Of a stretch of 64,000 nucleotides of DNA, positions 1 to 7,630 are shown piece by piece. The stretch is from positions 9,362 to 73,361 of the forward strand of contig JAFWOX010000065.1 of the NCBI GenBank assembly GCA_017545325.1, in the 5' to 3' direction. This stretch comes from Oscillospiraceae bacterium (GTDB taxonomy: Bacteria; Bacillota_A; Clostridia; Oscillospirales; Oscillospiraceae). The notes under the pieces are model-generated. The model had not been told where the DNA came from, did no database searches, and saw only the letters and a program-made list of their open reading frames with translations. The position numbers and the translations under genes are program-made. Positions within the stretch are counted from its first letter, which is position 1. Each line of letters opens with the position of its first letter.

Positions 1-907
1 CTACGACCAGTGGTTTCTGGAGTCCTCCCTGCACGAGAGCGGCTATGTGGCGGAGACCGTGGAGCTGCTGGAGAAGGCCGGATACACCTATGAGAAGGAC
101 GGTGCCCTCTGGTTCCGGCTCACGGATCTGGGGGCGGAGAAGGACGAGGTCCTGCGGCGCAGCAACGGCTTCTACACCTATTTCGCCGTAGATATGGCCT
201 ACCACCGGAACAAGTTCATCGCCCGGGGCTTCGATAACGTCATCAACGTATGGGGGGCGGACCACCACGGCCACGCCATCCGTTTCGCCAAGAGCCTTCC
301 CGCCCTAGGGATCGAGCCGGACCGGCTCCATTTCCTGCTGATGCAGCTGGTGAACCTGATCCGGGACGGGAAGCCCGTGCGCATCTCCAAGCGCACCGGC
401 AAGGCCATCGCCCTCAGCGATCTGCTGGACGAGGTCTCCCGGGATGCCTGCCGCTTCTTCTTCAACGCCAAGCCGGATACCCATCTGGATTTTGACCTGG
501 ATCTGGCCGTCCGGCGGGACAGCGAGAACCCCGTATACTATGTGCAGTATGCGCACGCCCGGATCTGCAGTCTGCTGGCTACCCTGGCCAGGGAGGGGCA
601 CCCCGTCCCCGGTCCCGGGGAGGCGGACCTGCGCCTGCTGACGGATCCCACGGAGCTGGAGCTCATCAAGCAGCTCTCTCTCCTGCCGGAGGAGATCCGC
701 CAGGCGGCCCGGGGCTACGACCCCTCCCGCATCAACCGGTATCTGACGGAGCTGGCCGCCCGGTTCCACCGCTTCTACACCGCCTGCCGCATCCGGGACG
801 CGGAGCCCGGGCTCCTGGAGGCCCGGCTGATCCTGGCGGACACGGTGCGGGCCGTGCTGGCAAACGCCCTGGGTCTTCTGGGCATCTCCGCGCCGGAAAA
901 AATGTGA
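1..907 (+). CDS. argS: Arginyl-tRNA synthetase, C-terminal half (5' end outside window)
   Basis: Charges tRNA-Arg with arginine in the cytoplasm. The reading frame is open from base 2 to the TGA, so the true start lies upstream; about 301 codons are visible against roughly 550-560 for the family. The visible part contains the class I catalytic-domain end (WGADHHGH), the KMSKS-like loop as RISKRTGKA, and the DALR-type helical anticodon-binding domain with NPVYYVQYAHAR and a C-terminal LLGISAPEKM typical of ArgRS tails. It converges on the minus-strand spmAB pair, with only 38 bases between the stop codons. Confidence 0.95.
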   Translation, partial: YDQWFLESSLHESGYVAETVELLEKAGYTYEKDGALWFRLTDLGAEKDEVLRRSNGFYTYFAVDMAYHRNKFIARGFDNVINVWGADHHGHAIRFAKSLPALGIEPDRLHFLLMQLVNLIRDGKPVRISKRTGKAIALSDLLDEVSRDACRFFFNAKPDTHLDFDLDLAVRRDSENPVYYVQYAHARICSLLATLAREGHPVPGPGEADLRLLTDPTELELIKQLSLLPEEIRQAARGYDPSRINRYLTELAARFHRFYTACRIRDAEPGLLEARLILADTVRAVLANALGLLGISAPEKM

Positions 908-945
908 ATCCTCGCAGCCCGGACCCGTTTCCGGGAATCCGGAGC

Positions 946-1455
946 TCACCTGAAGAGCAGCCGGACGCTTATCCCCGCGGCCAGGAAACCGACCAGATCG
1001 GCAGCCAGGGCCGCGGGGATCACTTTGCCCGAACGCCGGATCCCGGCGGCGCCGAAGTACACCCCCAGGACATAGAAGGTGGTCTCCGTGCTTCCCAGCA
1101 TCACGGCGGCGATCCGCCCGGCGAGGGAATCCGGCCCCGCCTCCCGGATGACCGAGCTCCCCGCCGCCAGGGCCCCGCTGCCGCTGAGGGGCCGGAGCAG
1201 GAGGATACCCACCGTCTCCCGGGGGATACCCAGCTTCTCCAGCCCCGGCCCCAGGAGGGAAGCCAGGGCGTCCAGCGCCCCGCTGGCCCGGAGCATGGCG
1301 GCGGCGGTCAGGATGGCCGCCACCGGGGGAAACATGCGCAGCACCGTGCGCAGCCCCTCTTCGATCCCCTCCCCCAGGACGGAGACCAGGGGGACCCGTC
1401 GGCGGAGGCCCAGCCCCGCCCCCAGGAGCAGGAGCAGCGCCGTCAGGTATCGCAT
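946..1455 (-). CDS. spmB: Spore maturation protein SpmB
   Basis: Membrane protein needed in Bacillus for full dehydration of the spore core, acting with SpmA in the mother cell. It has 169 residues of very hydrophobic sequence with the family motifs RPLSGSGAL, MLGSTETTFYVLGVYFG and a C-terminal hydrophobic helix. The chosen ATG has a GGGGGAAGAG ribosome-binding site. An upstream in-frame start would extend into spmA without a better site. The gene overlaps the end of spmA by 13 bases, so the two are translated from one mRNA. Their presence argues for a spore former. Confidence 0.88.
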   Translation of the reverse strand: MRYLTALLLLLGAGLGLRRRVPLVSVLGEGIEEGLRTVLRMFPPVAAILTAAAMLRASGALDALASLLGPGLEKLGIPRETVGILLLRPLSGSGALAAGSSVIREAGPDSLAGRIAAVMLGSTETTFYVLGVYFGAAGIRRSGKVIPAALAADLVGFLAAGISVRLLFR

Positions 1456-2036
1456 CTCTTCCCCCTTCCCCGGCGCTCCAGGAGAGTCAGAGTCAGGAGG
1501 CCTGTCCCCAGAGCCAGGCCGGAGGCGACCCAAACCGCAGGCAGGATATCATAGGGGCTCCGGCACCCGGCGGAGGCCCGGATGGCGCAGACCGTGGCGG
1601 GGACCAGCTGCACCGAGGCGCTGTTCATCACCGCCAGGCGGCAGAGCTCCGGTCCCGCCTCGCCGCCTCCCTCCTGCCGCCGCAGCCCCTGGGCGGCCCG
1701 GATCCCCGCCGGGGTGGCGGCGTTCCCCAGACCCAGGAGGTTCGCCGTCAGATTCTCCGTCAGCGCGGCCAGGGTCTCGGGATCCCGGGAGCCCCGGGGA
1801 TAAAGCCTCCGGAGCAGGGGCCGCAGCCCCCGGCTCAGGAGTTCCGTGAGCCCTCCCCGCTCCAGCAGCCGCAGCAGCCCGGACCAGAGGCAGACCCCGG
1901 CACACAGGCCGACGCACAGGTCCGCAGCCTGCCGGATCCCCTCCAGCGCGGCGGCGGAGACGTCGCCCAGCCTGCCCTCCATCGCGCCCCAAAGGCAGCT
2001 CAGCAGGAGCATTCCGCCCCAGATCCAGTCCAGCAT
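1443..2036 (-). CDS. spmA: Spore maturation protein SpmA
   Basis: Partner of SpmB in spore core dehydration, predicted integral membrane protein. 197 residues starting MLDWIWGGMLL, with family motifs NLTANLLGLGNAATPAGI and MNSASVQLVPATV. The ATG is preceded by GGAGGTGGAGGGGGAC, a better site than the in-frame ATG nine codons upstream. It is the first gene of the spmA-spmB pair. In Bacillus the operon is read by sigma-E; no convincing sigma-E promoter was identified by eye here. Confidence 0.88.
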   Translation of the reverse strand: MLDWIWGGMLLLSCLWGAMEGRLGDVSAAALEGIRQAADLCVGLCAGVCLWSGLLRLLERGGLTELLSRGLRPLLRRLYPRGSRDPETLAALTENLTANLLGLGNAATPAGIRAAQGLRRQEGGGEAGPELCRLAVMNSASVQLVPATVCAIRASAGCRSPYDILPAVWVASGLALGTGLLTLTLLERRGRGKRCDT

Positions 2037-2157
2037 GTCCCCCTCCACCTCCGGAACATGCATATGTCACTAACGCCTCAAGCATGCGTGTTTTTTCCTC
2101 TACCCCAGTCTTTGTAAAATGAGTTTACGCATACTGCTTCTTTTTTTCTCAGGTCTC

Positions 2158-2185
2158 TTGACTTTTTACGCGGCAATGCTATAAT
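2158..2185 (+). promoter_or_regulatory. Sigma-A promoter of the AbrB-like gene
   Basis: TTGACT, a 16-base spacer and TATAAT, followed 50 bases later by the start codon with GGGAGG in front of it. The upstream DNA is AT-rich. Confidence 0.8.
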
Positions 2186-2235
2186 GAATTTACATGATTA
2201 GACAGGTTTATGCTTTTATGGGAGGACAAATATAG

Positions 2236-2478
2236 ATGAAGACAACCGGTATCGTCAGACAGATGGACAGCCTCGGGCGCATCGTTCTGCCCATTGAACT
2301 GCGGCGTACGCTGGATATTGCCCAGAAGGATTCCCTGGAGATCTATGTGGAGGGCAACCAGATCATTCTGAAGAAGTATGAGCCCACCTGCGCATTCTGC
2401 GACAATGCCAGGGACATCATCCAGTACAAAGGCCGGAACATCTGCCCCCGCTGCCTGGCCGAGCTGAAGAAGCTGTAA
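2236..2478 (+). CDS. AbrB/SpoVT-family transition-state regulator with C-terminal zinc-ribbon cysteines
   Basis: Small DNA-binding regulator of 80 residues. Residues 1-48 form the swapped-hairpin AbrB domain (GIVRQMDSLGRIVLPIELRR). Residues 52-75 carry CAFC and CPRC, so four cysteines probably bind one zinc. This AbrB-plus-CxxC form is common in Clostridia and resembles Abh/AbrB regulators of the growth-to-stationary transition. It is monocistronic, between its own sigma-A promoter and a strong terminator. Targets cannot be told from the sequence. Confidence 0.88.
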   Translation: MKTTGIVRQMDSLGRIVLPIELRRTLDIAQKDSLEIYVEGNQIILKKYEPTCAFCDNARDIIQYKGRNICPRCLAELKKL

Positions 2479-2510
2479 GCCGGAGCAGGGGGAACGTTTA
2501 GGAGATCAAG

Positions 2511-2537
2511 CGGGCCGCGCAAGCGGCCCGTTTGTTG
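2511..2537 (+). terminator. Rho-independent terminator of the AbrB-like gene
   Basis: An 8-bp perfect stem CGGGCCGC/GCGGCCCG with a GCAA loop, extended by A-T pairs and followed by TTTGTTGT. Confidence 0.85.
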
Positions 2538-2552
2538 TATCCCGGGCAAAAC

Positions 2553-2583
2553 AGCGGGAGCGGACCTTGTGTCTGCTCCCGCT
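2553..2583 (-). terminator. Distal copy of the hairpin duplicated around repeat copy 1
   Basis: Stem AGCGGGAGC/GCTCCCGCT with a 13-base loop. It is identical over 31 bases to the hairpin on the other side of the repeat. Read on the minus strand it lies after the repeat and is followed by GTTTTG, so it can act as a terminator for the GH3 gene. Confidence 0.65.
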
Positions 2584-2810
2584 CAGCGTGTCGACAAACC
2601 CCGTTTTGTCATCGCGAGGAGTACGCGCACATCCCTGCGAGGGGCCCTCGCGCGCGGAATGGAGCGAAGCGACGTGGCGATCCGTTCCCTCGTCCCCTTG
2701 TTCATGTTAAAAACATAAGGATGGGAGTTGCGGATTGCCACAACCGGTGACATCGGTCACCGGTTTCGCAATGACCATTTTCGTTGGTCTGGTACTTTAT
2801 CTACAGTCTC
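2584..2810 (-). repeat. Terminator-associated dispersed repeat, copy 1
   Basis: 227-base member of a family with four copies in this window (others near 6.8, 17.4 and 36.2 kb). Read on the minus strand the family begins TCAGACTGTAGACAAA and ends TTTGTCGACACGCTGA, imperfect terminal inverted repeats matching at 13 of 16 positions. The interior has a perfect hairpin ACCGGTGAC/GTCACCGGT and the core GCGAGGAG...CGAAGCGACGTGGCGAT. There is no open frame of note. The copy lies between two identical 31-base hairpins and reads in the same direction as the GH3 gene that ends just beyond it. Confidence 0.85.
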
Positions 2811-2841
2811 AGCGGGAGCGGACCTTGTGTCTGCTCCCGCT
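2811..2841 (-). terminator. Proximal copy of the hairpin duplicated around repeat copy 1
   Basis: Same 31 bases as the hairpin on the far side of the repeat. It lies directly downstream of the GH3 stop codon on the minus strand but has no T-tract of its own because the repeat follows at once. Confidence 0.65.
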
Positions 2842-2879
2842 CGATCCTTTTACCCGGGGGAAAACCGTTTCGCCCCCGG

Positions 2880-4112
2880 TCAGGGAGTCGTCTCCGCCTC
2901 CGGCCGGTCCATCCTCAGCTTCATGCGCAGGATGCGGAGAAGGCTTTCCCGGATCCGCTCCTCCGTGAGGACGCCGTCCGTCACCGCCGCCTCCAGGGCG
3001 TCCACCGCTGCCTCCGGGTCCCCGGGACACAGGAGCAGATCCACTCCCGCCAGCACCGCCTTCACTGCCGTCTCCCCGTCGGTATAGCTCCCCAGGGCGC
3101 CCATCTGCAGGGCATCGGTGATCACTACGCCCTGAAAGCCCAGCTCCTCCCGGAGCAGCTCCGTCACCAGCGCATGGGAGAACAGCGCAGGCTCCTCGTC
3201 CACCGCGGAGACGATCAGGTGGCCGATCATCACCATATCCGCCCCGGCTTCGATCCCCGCCCGGAAGGGCAGGAGCTCCCGCTCCCGCAGCTCATCCAGG
3301 CTGCGGGAGACGTATACGGAGCCGTAATGACTGTCCGCCTTCGTATCCCCGTGGCCGGGAAAATGCTTCAGGGTGCAGAGGACGCCTCCGGCATGAAAGC
3401 CCTCCACCGCCGCCGCCACCAGCCGGGCCGCCTGGGCAAAATCATCGCTGTAAGCCCGGTAGCGGATCACCGTATTCGCCGGATTGGACCATACGTCCGC
3501 CACCGGGGCCAGGTCCGCGTTGAAGCCGAAGGCCCGCAGCTCCCGGGCGAGGGCTTCTCCGTTCTCCCGGGCCTTTTCCTCCCCCTGGTCCTTATAATGA
3601 TACATGGACCGGAGCTTCAGGCTGCTCACGGTGCTCCCCAGGCGGGCTACCGCGCCCCCCTCCTCATCGCAGAGGATCAGGGGCGGGATCGCCATTCCCG
3701 CCGCCAGGTCTCCGGTGAGGGCGCGAAGCTGTTCCCCGGTCTGCATATTCTCGGTATCCAGGAAGAAGCCCCCCGCAGGCCGGGCCTGCAGGTCCTCCTC
3801 CATGGTCTCGTTCACCGCCAGGCTGCTCCCGCCCCGCAGGTCCGAAGGCCGAAGGACCACCATCTGCCAAAGCTGCTCCCGCAGACTGAGTCCCTCCAGC
3901 AGCAGCTCCTCGGGGTCGGGCTCCGGGGTGGGCTCCGGGGTGGGCTCGGAAGTAGGCTCGGGTGACGGCTCCGGCATGGGCTCCGGCGTGGGTTCCGGGG
4001 TGACCGTCGGGCCGGGCGTCGGCGGCGTTTCCGCCGGACCGTTCCCGCAGGCGGCAGCCGCCAGCAGGAGGGCCGGGATCAGGAGAAGGATCAGGATGCG
4101 TCGCAGCTTCAT
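2880..4112 (-). CDS. Glycoside hydrolase family 3 lipoprotein (beta-N-acetylhexosaminidase type)
   Basis: Predicted secreted, lipid-anchored glycosidase of 410 residues, probably acting on N-acetylglucosaminyl residues of cell-wall fragments. Residues 1-21 are a lipoprotein signal ending in AAAACG. Residues 22-65 are a Thr/Pro/Glu linker of TPEP repeats. The rest is a GH3 barrel with KHFPGHGDT near residue 248, the NagZ-type His loop, and the nucleophile Asp in ITDALQMGA near residue 333. There is no C-terminal beta-sandwich, as in NagZ. The start is fixed by the sigma-A promoter just upstream and the signal peptide. Substrate is inferred from the family. Confidence 0.88.
   Translation of the reverse strand: MKLRRILILLLIPALLLAAAACGNGPAETPPTPGPTVTPEPTPEPMPEPSPEPTSEPTPEPTPEPDPEELLLEGLSLREQLWQMVVLRPSDLRGGSSLAVNETMEEDLQARPAGGFFLDTENMQTGEQLRALTGDLAAGMAIPPLILCDEEGGAVARLGSTVSSLKLRSMYHYKDQGEEKARENGEALARELRAFGFNADLAPVADVWSNPANTVIRYRAYSDDFAQAARLVAAAVEGFHAGGVLCTLKHFPGHGDTKADSHYGSVYVSRSLDELRERELLPFRAGIEAGADMVMIGHLIVSAVDEEPALFSHALVTELLREELGFQGVVITDALQMGALGSYTDGETAVKAVLAGVDLLLCPGDPEAAVDALEAAVTDGVLTEERIRESLLRILRMKLRMDRPEAETTP
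3905..4010 (-). repeat. 12-base tandem repeat encoding the TPEP linker
   Basis: Imperfect in-frame repeats of about 12 bases (ACCCCGGAGCCC-like on the coding strand) specify the TPEPTPEP linker of the GH3 lipoprotein. Such low-complexity runs change length by slippage without frameshift. Confidence 0.75.
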
Positions 4113-4144
4113 TTCTCTTTTCGCCTCGTCCGTGTTTTTTCCCC

Positions 4145-4173
4145 ATTGTACTCCCCCGGACCCGCTTTGCCAA
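4145..4173 (-). promoter_or_regulatory. Sigma-A promoter of the GH3 lipoprotein gene
   Basis: On the minus strand TTGGCA, 17 bases and TACAAT, placing the transcript start about 30 bases before the ATG at 4112. Confidence 0.75.
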
Positions 4174-4238
4174 TGGGGAAAGGCTTTTCTCTCCCTCCGC
4201 GCCATGGTATACTGGGAGAAAAACGCAGGAGGAAAGCC

Positions 4239-4763
4239 ATGGAGCTTTGGGATGCTTACAGTCAGGATTTCCGGCTTGTCCCCCAGGTGACCCTGGTCAG
4301 GCCGGGTCCCATCCCGGCGGGACTCTTCCATTTGTTCTGCGACATCATCGTCCGGCATACGGACGGCAGCTATCTGCTGATGCAGCGGGACAGGAGCAAG
4401 TATTTCTTCCCCGGCATGTGGGAGGCCACGGCAGGCGGTTCCGCCCTCCAGGGCGAGAGGCCCCTGGATTGCGCCATCCGGGAGCTGCGGGAGGAGACCG
4501 GGATCCGGGCCGGCCGCCTGATGGAGGCGGGCCGGCTGAGAAACAGCGACACCTTCTTCGTTCAGTACCTGTGCGTGACAGACTGCGGAAAAGACAGCGT
4601 CATCCTGCAGGCCGGGGAAACCATGGCATACCGGTGGGCCAGCCGGGAGGAGCTGGTCTCCATGAAGGAGGAGCTGGTGCTGGAACGGCTGCGGTACTAT
4701 CTGGAGGAATCGGATCCATGCGCTCCATGGGTGCGGCTTGGCCGCGCAGAAATCACGATCTGA
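4239..4763 (+). CDS. Nudix hydrolase
   Basis: Hydrolyses a nucleoside-diphosphate-linked or related compound; the substrate is not predictable. 174 residues with a complete Nudix box, GSALQGE then seven residues then RELREETGI, binding Mg2+. The N-terminal part (MQRDRSKYFFPGMWE) recalls the isopentenyl-diphosphate isomerase-like branch. The ATG at this position has CAGGAGG seven bases ahead. An upstream in-frame ATG lies before the extended -10 TGGTATACT near 4206 and would not be transcribed from it. It is divergent from the GH3 gene and followed by a GC-rich hairpin. Confidence 0.85.
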   Translation: MELWDAYSQDFRLVPQVTLVRPGPIPAGLFHLFCDIIVRHTDGSYLLMQRDRSKYFFPGMWEATAGGSALQGERPLDCAIRELREETGIRAGRLMEAGRLRNSDTFFVQYLCVTDCGKDSVILQAGETMAYRWASREELVSMKEELVLERLRYYLEESDPCAPWVRLGRAEITI

Positions 4764-4783
4764 GCTCCCGAGGCGATAACGGT

Positions 4784-4805
4784 ACCCCCGGCCCAGGCCG
4801 GGGGT
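4784..4805 (+). terminator. Hairpin after the Nudix gene
   Basis: Perfect 10-bp stem ACCCCCGGCC/GGCCGGGGGT with a two-base loop. It has no T-tract; the promoter of the next gene begins seven bases later. It may act as a weak terminator or as insulation. Confidence 0.55.
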
Positions 4806-4811
4806 CTGCAC

Positions 4812-4840
4812 TTGACAAAGGCGGGAGAGGGAATTAACAT
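4812..4840 (+). promoter_or_regulatory. Sigma-A promoter of the solute-binding lipoprotein gene
   Basis: TTGACA, 17 bases, TAACAT; about 60 bases of leader precede the start codon. Confidence 0.7.
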
Positions 4841-4906
4841 ACAGTAAGCCCTGCATCCCTTCAGAGAATGCAGGGGAATCTGAACAGAAGGAGAACGGCA
4901 CTAAAC

Positions 4907-6694
4907 ATGAAACGGATCATTACCCTGCTGCTGGCCCTGGTCTTTGTGCTGGCGCTCTTCACCGGATGCTCCGGCGGTACGCCTGCGGGCAGCCCGGACG
5001 ACGGCAGCGCCACCAGCGCTCCCACCGCAGCTCCGGCTACGGCCAAGCCCACCGAGGCGCCCAGCGCCACCGACGCCCCGGAGGAGACCCCCGCCCCCAC
5101 CGAGGAGCCCTCCCCCTACAAGTTCGCCGCCGGGAAATTCGCGGCTGACGAAAACGGGGTCGCCACGGAGCCCTTTTCCTACGAACAGCCCTTCTGCACC
5201 ACGGATGAGGTGATCCAGTACTGGAACGTGTGCTACACCCCCCAGTTCCTGCCCGAGGAGGGCATGAACAGCATGCCCTACCAGATGGACGTGGAGAAAA
5301 TGACCGGCGTGCATGTGGAATACCTCTGCCCCGCCGCTGAGACCAAGCAGCAGGCCTTCTCCGTGCTCCTGGCCTCCGACGACCTGCCCGACCTCATGGC
5401 CCACGGCCTGACCTACTACGGCCGCTCCGCCAACGACGCCATCGACGAGGGCTGGTTTGCCAACATCTACGACTATCGGGAGTATGCCCCCAACTACTTC
5501 TATCAGGCGGACCAGTTCACCGAAAAGGTCCATAACACCATCTATACCCGGCCAGACCGGGTGGCCTGGTTCTACGGGATCCTGGTGAACCCCACTCCCG
5601 CCAACGGCACCGTCATCCGGACGGACTTCCTGGAGCGGGTGGGCATGAAATGGGAGGACATCACCACCTTCGATAAGATGCATGAAGCCCTGTACGCCTT
5701 CAAGACCCAGCTGGAGGTCCAGTGGCCCATGGAACTGTACTACACCCTGGAGCAGGGCCCCGGCGTCACCTTCTCCGGCTTCAACACCGCCGTGTGGGTC
5801 AACCCCTACGGTCTGCCCTCCGTCCGCCGGGTGGACGACGAAGTGATGTTCACCCTCACCCGCGAGGACGACAAGGACGCCATCACCATGCTCCAGCAGT
5901 GGTATCAGGAAGGCCTCATCGATCCCGGCTGGCCCGGCTATACCTCCAACGATCAGATGAGCGACATGATCACCACGGATAAATGCGGTCTGGCCAACAT
6001 GAACGCCAGCCAGATCCCCGACTACGAGGGCCAGAGCGTTAACCCCGACTGCAAGTGGGTCTCCCTGCCCCGCACCCTGCGGTACGACGGACAGGAGCTC
6101 AAGTACGCCCAGGAGCTCAACCACATGACCTACGGCTATGTCACCCTCAGCGCCAAGTGCGCAAACCTCCCCCTGGCCGTGACCTGGTGCGACTGGTTCT
6201 TCAGCCCCGAGGGGGCCGAGTACTCCAGCTGGGGCCCCGAGGGCATCGTCTGGGAATACAACGCCAAGGGCGAGAAGCAGCTCACCGATTTCGTGCTGAA
6301 CAACCCCGCCGGGGCCACCTCCGCCTGGGTGCTGCTGCTCTACTCCGCCAATAACCTCTGCGACGCCACCCTCTTCGACCAGACCCGCTCCTATGCCTAC
6401 GACGGCGGCGAGGAGATCTTCGATATGTCCAAGCGGTGGCTGGTGCCCAACTACAAGGGCGAGTACGACATGCCCAGCGGCTTCAAGCTCACGGACGAGG
6501 AGAGCGAGGAGATCCGCCAGTATTCCGGCGACCTGGTGACCTACCTGAACGAGACCTACCTGGCCTTCTTCACCGGCGACAGGCCCATGAGCGAATGGGA
6601 CGAGTATCAGCAGGGGCTGATCACCTGCGGCATGGACAAGATCCTGGAGATCTACCAGAACGCTTACGACGCCTACATGGCGGAGAACGCCTAA
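4907..6694 (+). CDS. ABC-type extracellular solute-binding lipoprotein
   Basis: Predicted substrate receptor of an ABC importer, anchored to the outer membrane face by lipid. 595 residues. Residues 1-22 are a signal with lipobox LFTGC, residues 23-80 an Ala/Pro/Thr-rich linker, and the rest a large type-1 binding fold of the size seen in LplA-like oligosaccharide receptors of Firmicutes. The chosen ATG gives a canonical signal peptide and follows AGAAGGAG. No permease or ATPase gene is adjacent, so it is an orphan receptor here. The ligand is unknown; a glycan is the family default. Confidence 0.82.
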   Translation: MKRIITLLLALVFVLALFTGCSGGTPAGSPDDGSATSAPTAAPATAKPTEAPSATDAPEETPAPTEEPSPYKFAAGKFAADENGVATEPFSYEQPFCTTDEVIQYWNVCYTPQFLPEEGMNSMPYQMDVEKMTGVHVEYLCPAAETKQQAFSVLLASDDLPDLMAHGLTYYGRSANDAIDEGWFANIYDYREYAPNYFYQADQFTEKVHNTIYTRPDRVAWFYGILVNPTPANGTVIRTDFLERVGMKWEDITTFDKMHEALYAFKTQLEVQWPMELYYTLEQGPGVTFSGFNTAVWVNPYGLPSVRRVDDEVMFTLTREDDKDAITMLQQWYQEGLIDPGWPGYTSNDQMSDMITTDKCGLANMNASQIPDYEGQSVNPDCKWVSLPRTLRYDGQELKYAQELNHMTYGYVTLSAKCANLPLAVTWCDWFFSPEGAEYSSWGPEGIVWEYNAKGEKQLTDFVLNNPAGATSAWVLLLYSANNLCDATLFDQTRSYAYDGGEEIFDMSKRWLVPNYKGEYDMPSGFKLTDEESEEIRQYSGDLVTYLNETYLAFFTGDRPMSEWDEYQQGLITCGMDKILEIYQNAYDAYMAENA

Positions 6695-6728
6695 GCGGAA
6701 TCGGGAAATCCCATTTCAACGGCAATCA

Positions 6729-6751
6729 GGGGGCAGCCGGCGGCTGCCCCC
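6729..6751 (+). terminator. Proximal hairpin next to repeat copy 2
   Basis: GGGGGCAGCC/GGCTGCCCCC stem with a GGC loop, 35 bases after the solute-binding gene stop. The stem matches the hairpin on the far side of the repeat; only the loop differs. Confidence 0.65.
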
Positions 6752-6980
6752 TCAGACTGTAGACAAAGTACCAGACCAACGAAAATGGTCTTTGCGAAAC
6801 CGGTGACCGATGTCACCGGTTGTGGCAATCCGTAACTCTCGTCCTTTTATTTTTAACATGACCAAGGGGACGAGAGAACGGATCGCCACGTCGCTTCGCT
6901 CCATTCCGCGCGCGAGGGCCCCTCGCAGGGACGTGCGCGTACTCCTCGCGATGACAAAACTGGGTTTGTCGACACGCTGA
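6752..6980 (+). repeat. Terminator-associated dispersed repeat, copy 2
   Basis: 229 bases from TCAGACTGTAGACAAA to TTTGTCGACACGCTGA, in the same direction as the preceding solute-binding gene. It has the internal ACCGGTGAC/GTCACCGGT hairpin and the longer form of the core. It is flanked by hairpins with identical 10-bp stems. It fills most of the space between two genes and encodes nothing recognisable. Confidence 0.85.
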
Positions 6981-7009
6981 GGGGGCAGCCGATCGGCTGC
7001 CCCCTTTTT
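6981..7009 (+). terminator. Distal hairpin and T-tract after repeat copy 2
   Basis: Perfect 24-base palindrome GGGGGCAGCC-GATC-GGCTGCCCCC followed by TTTTTC. This looks like the original terminator of the solute-binding gene. Confidence 0.75.
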
Positions 7010-7027
7010 CTTTCCTTCCGCCTGCTG

Positions 7028-7060
7028 CAAAAAGCCCGGGGAAGTCTGCTTCCCCGGGCT
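7028..7060 (-). terminator. Terminator of the glnA-kinase transcript
   Basis: On the minus strand AGCCCGGGGAAG/CTTCCCCGGGCT, a 12-bp stem with a 4-base loop, followed by TTTTTG. Confidence 0.88.
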
Positions 7061-7064
7061 GTAT

Positions 7065-7610
7065 TCATATATCCTTTCCGGCCTGATTCACGCTTTCCAG
7101 AAAACAGCGGATATTCCGCTCCACCGGCAGGGTACCGTCCAGATGGATCACCTGCAGGCCGGTGCAGGCAAGCCAGGAGGAAACCCGGGCCTCCGAACGA
7201 TTCTTCACCAAGTCGAAAAACCGTTCTTCCTGTTCGTATAAATCGCCGCCGGGCTGCATCCGCTCCCCGAATTTTCCATAGGATCGGCTGCGCACCCGGT
7301 TCATCCGCACATCATCCGGCACATGGAGAAACACGGCAAGATCCAGGAGAGCTTCCGCTTCCCCGCCGTAATCCGCCGTCACGGAAGACAGAACGAAGCG
7401 CTCCCTTTCCCGCATCGCGGCGAGCAGCGCAGCGGATACCTCCTCCCTGCCGCGGGAAGAGACATAGGAATCACCGGCAGCCCGACCGGGAAAATAAAAG
7501 TCTTCGATATCCAGCCATTGGCAGCCCAGTTCCTCCGCCAGAGCTTTTCCGAAGGTACTTTTTCCCGCACCGTTCAGCCCGCAGACGAGGATCCGTTTCG
7601 CCGCCAGCAC
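7065..7610 (-). CDS. P-loop nucleoside/nucleotide kinase-like protein downstream of glnA
   Basis: Small cytoplasmic NTPase of 181 residues. The Walker A motif GLNGAGKST is about residue 10, followed by DIEDFYFPG and an adenylate kinase or shikimate kinase-like core (AAA_18 type) with VFLHVPDDVRMNRVRSR as a lid region. The GTG start is chosen because the P-loop normally lies near the N-terminus. A TTG eight codons upstream would overlap the glnA stop as TTGA and is an alternative. It is co-transcribed with glnA and ends at a strong terminator. The substrate is unknown. Confidence 0.7.
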   Translation of the reverse strand: MLAAKRILVCGLNGAGKSTFGKALAEELGCQWLDIEDFYFPGRAAGDSYVSSRGREEVSAALLAAMRERERFVLSSVTADYGGEAEALLDLAVFLHVPDDVRMNRVRSRSYGKFGERMQPGGDLYEQEERFFDLVKNRSEARVSSWLACTGLQVIHLDGTLPVERNIRCFLESVNQAGKDI

Positions 7611-7630
7611 CGGAACTGTCTGATCCTGTC

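Noticed and set aside
2584..2810. Short open frames inside the dispersed repeats taken as genes
   Set aside because: They run through palindromes shared by several intergenic copies, without ribosome-binding sites or conserved frame between copies.
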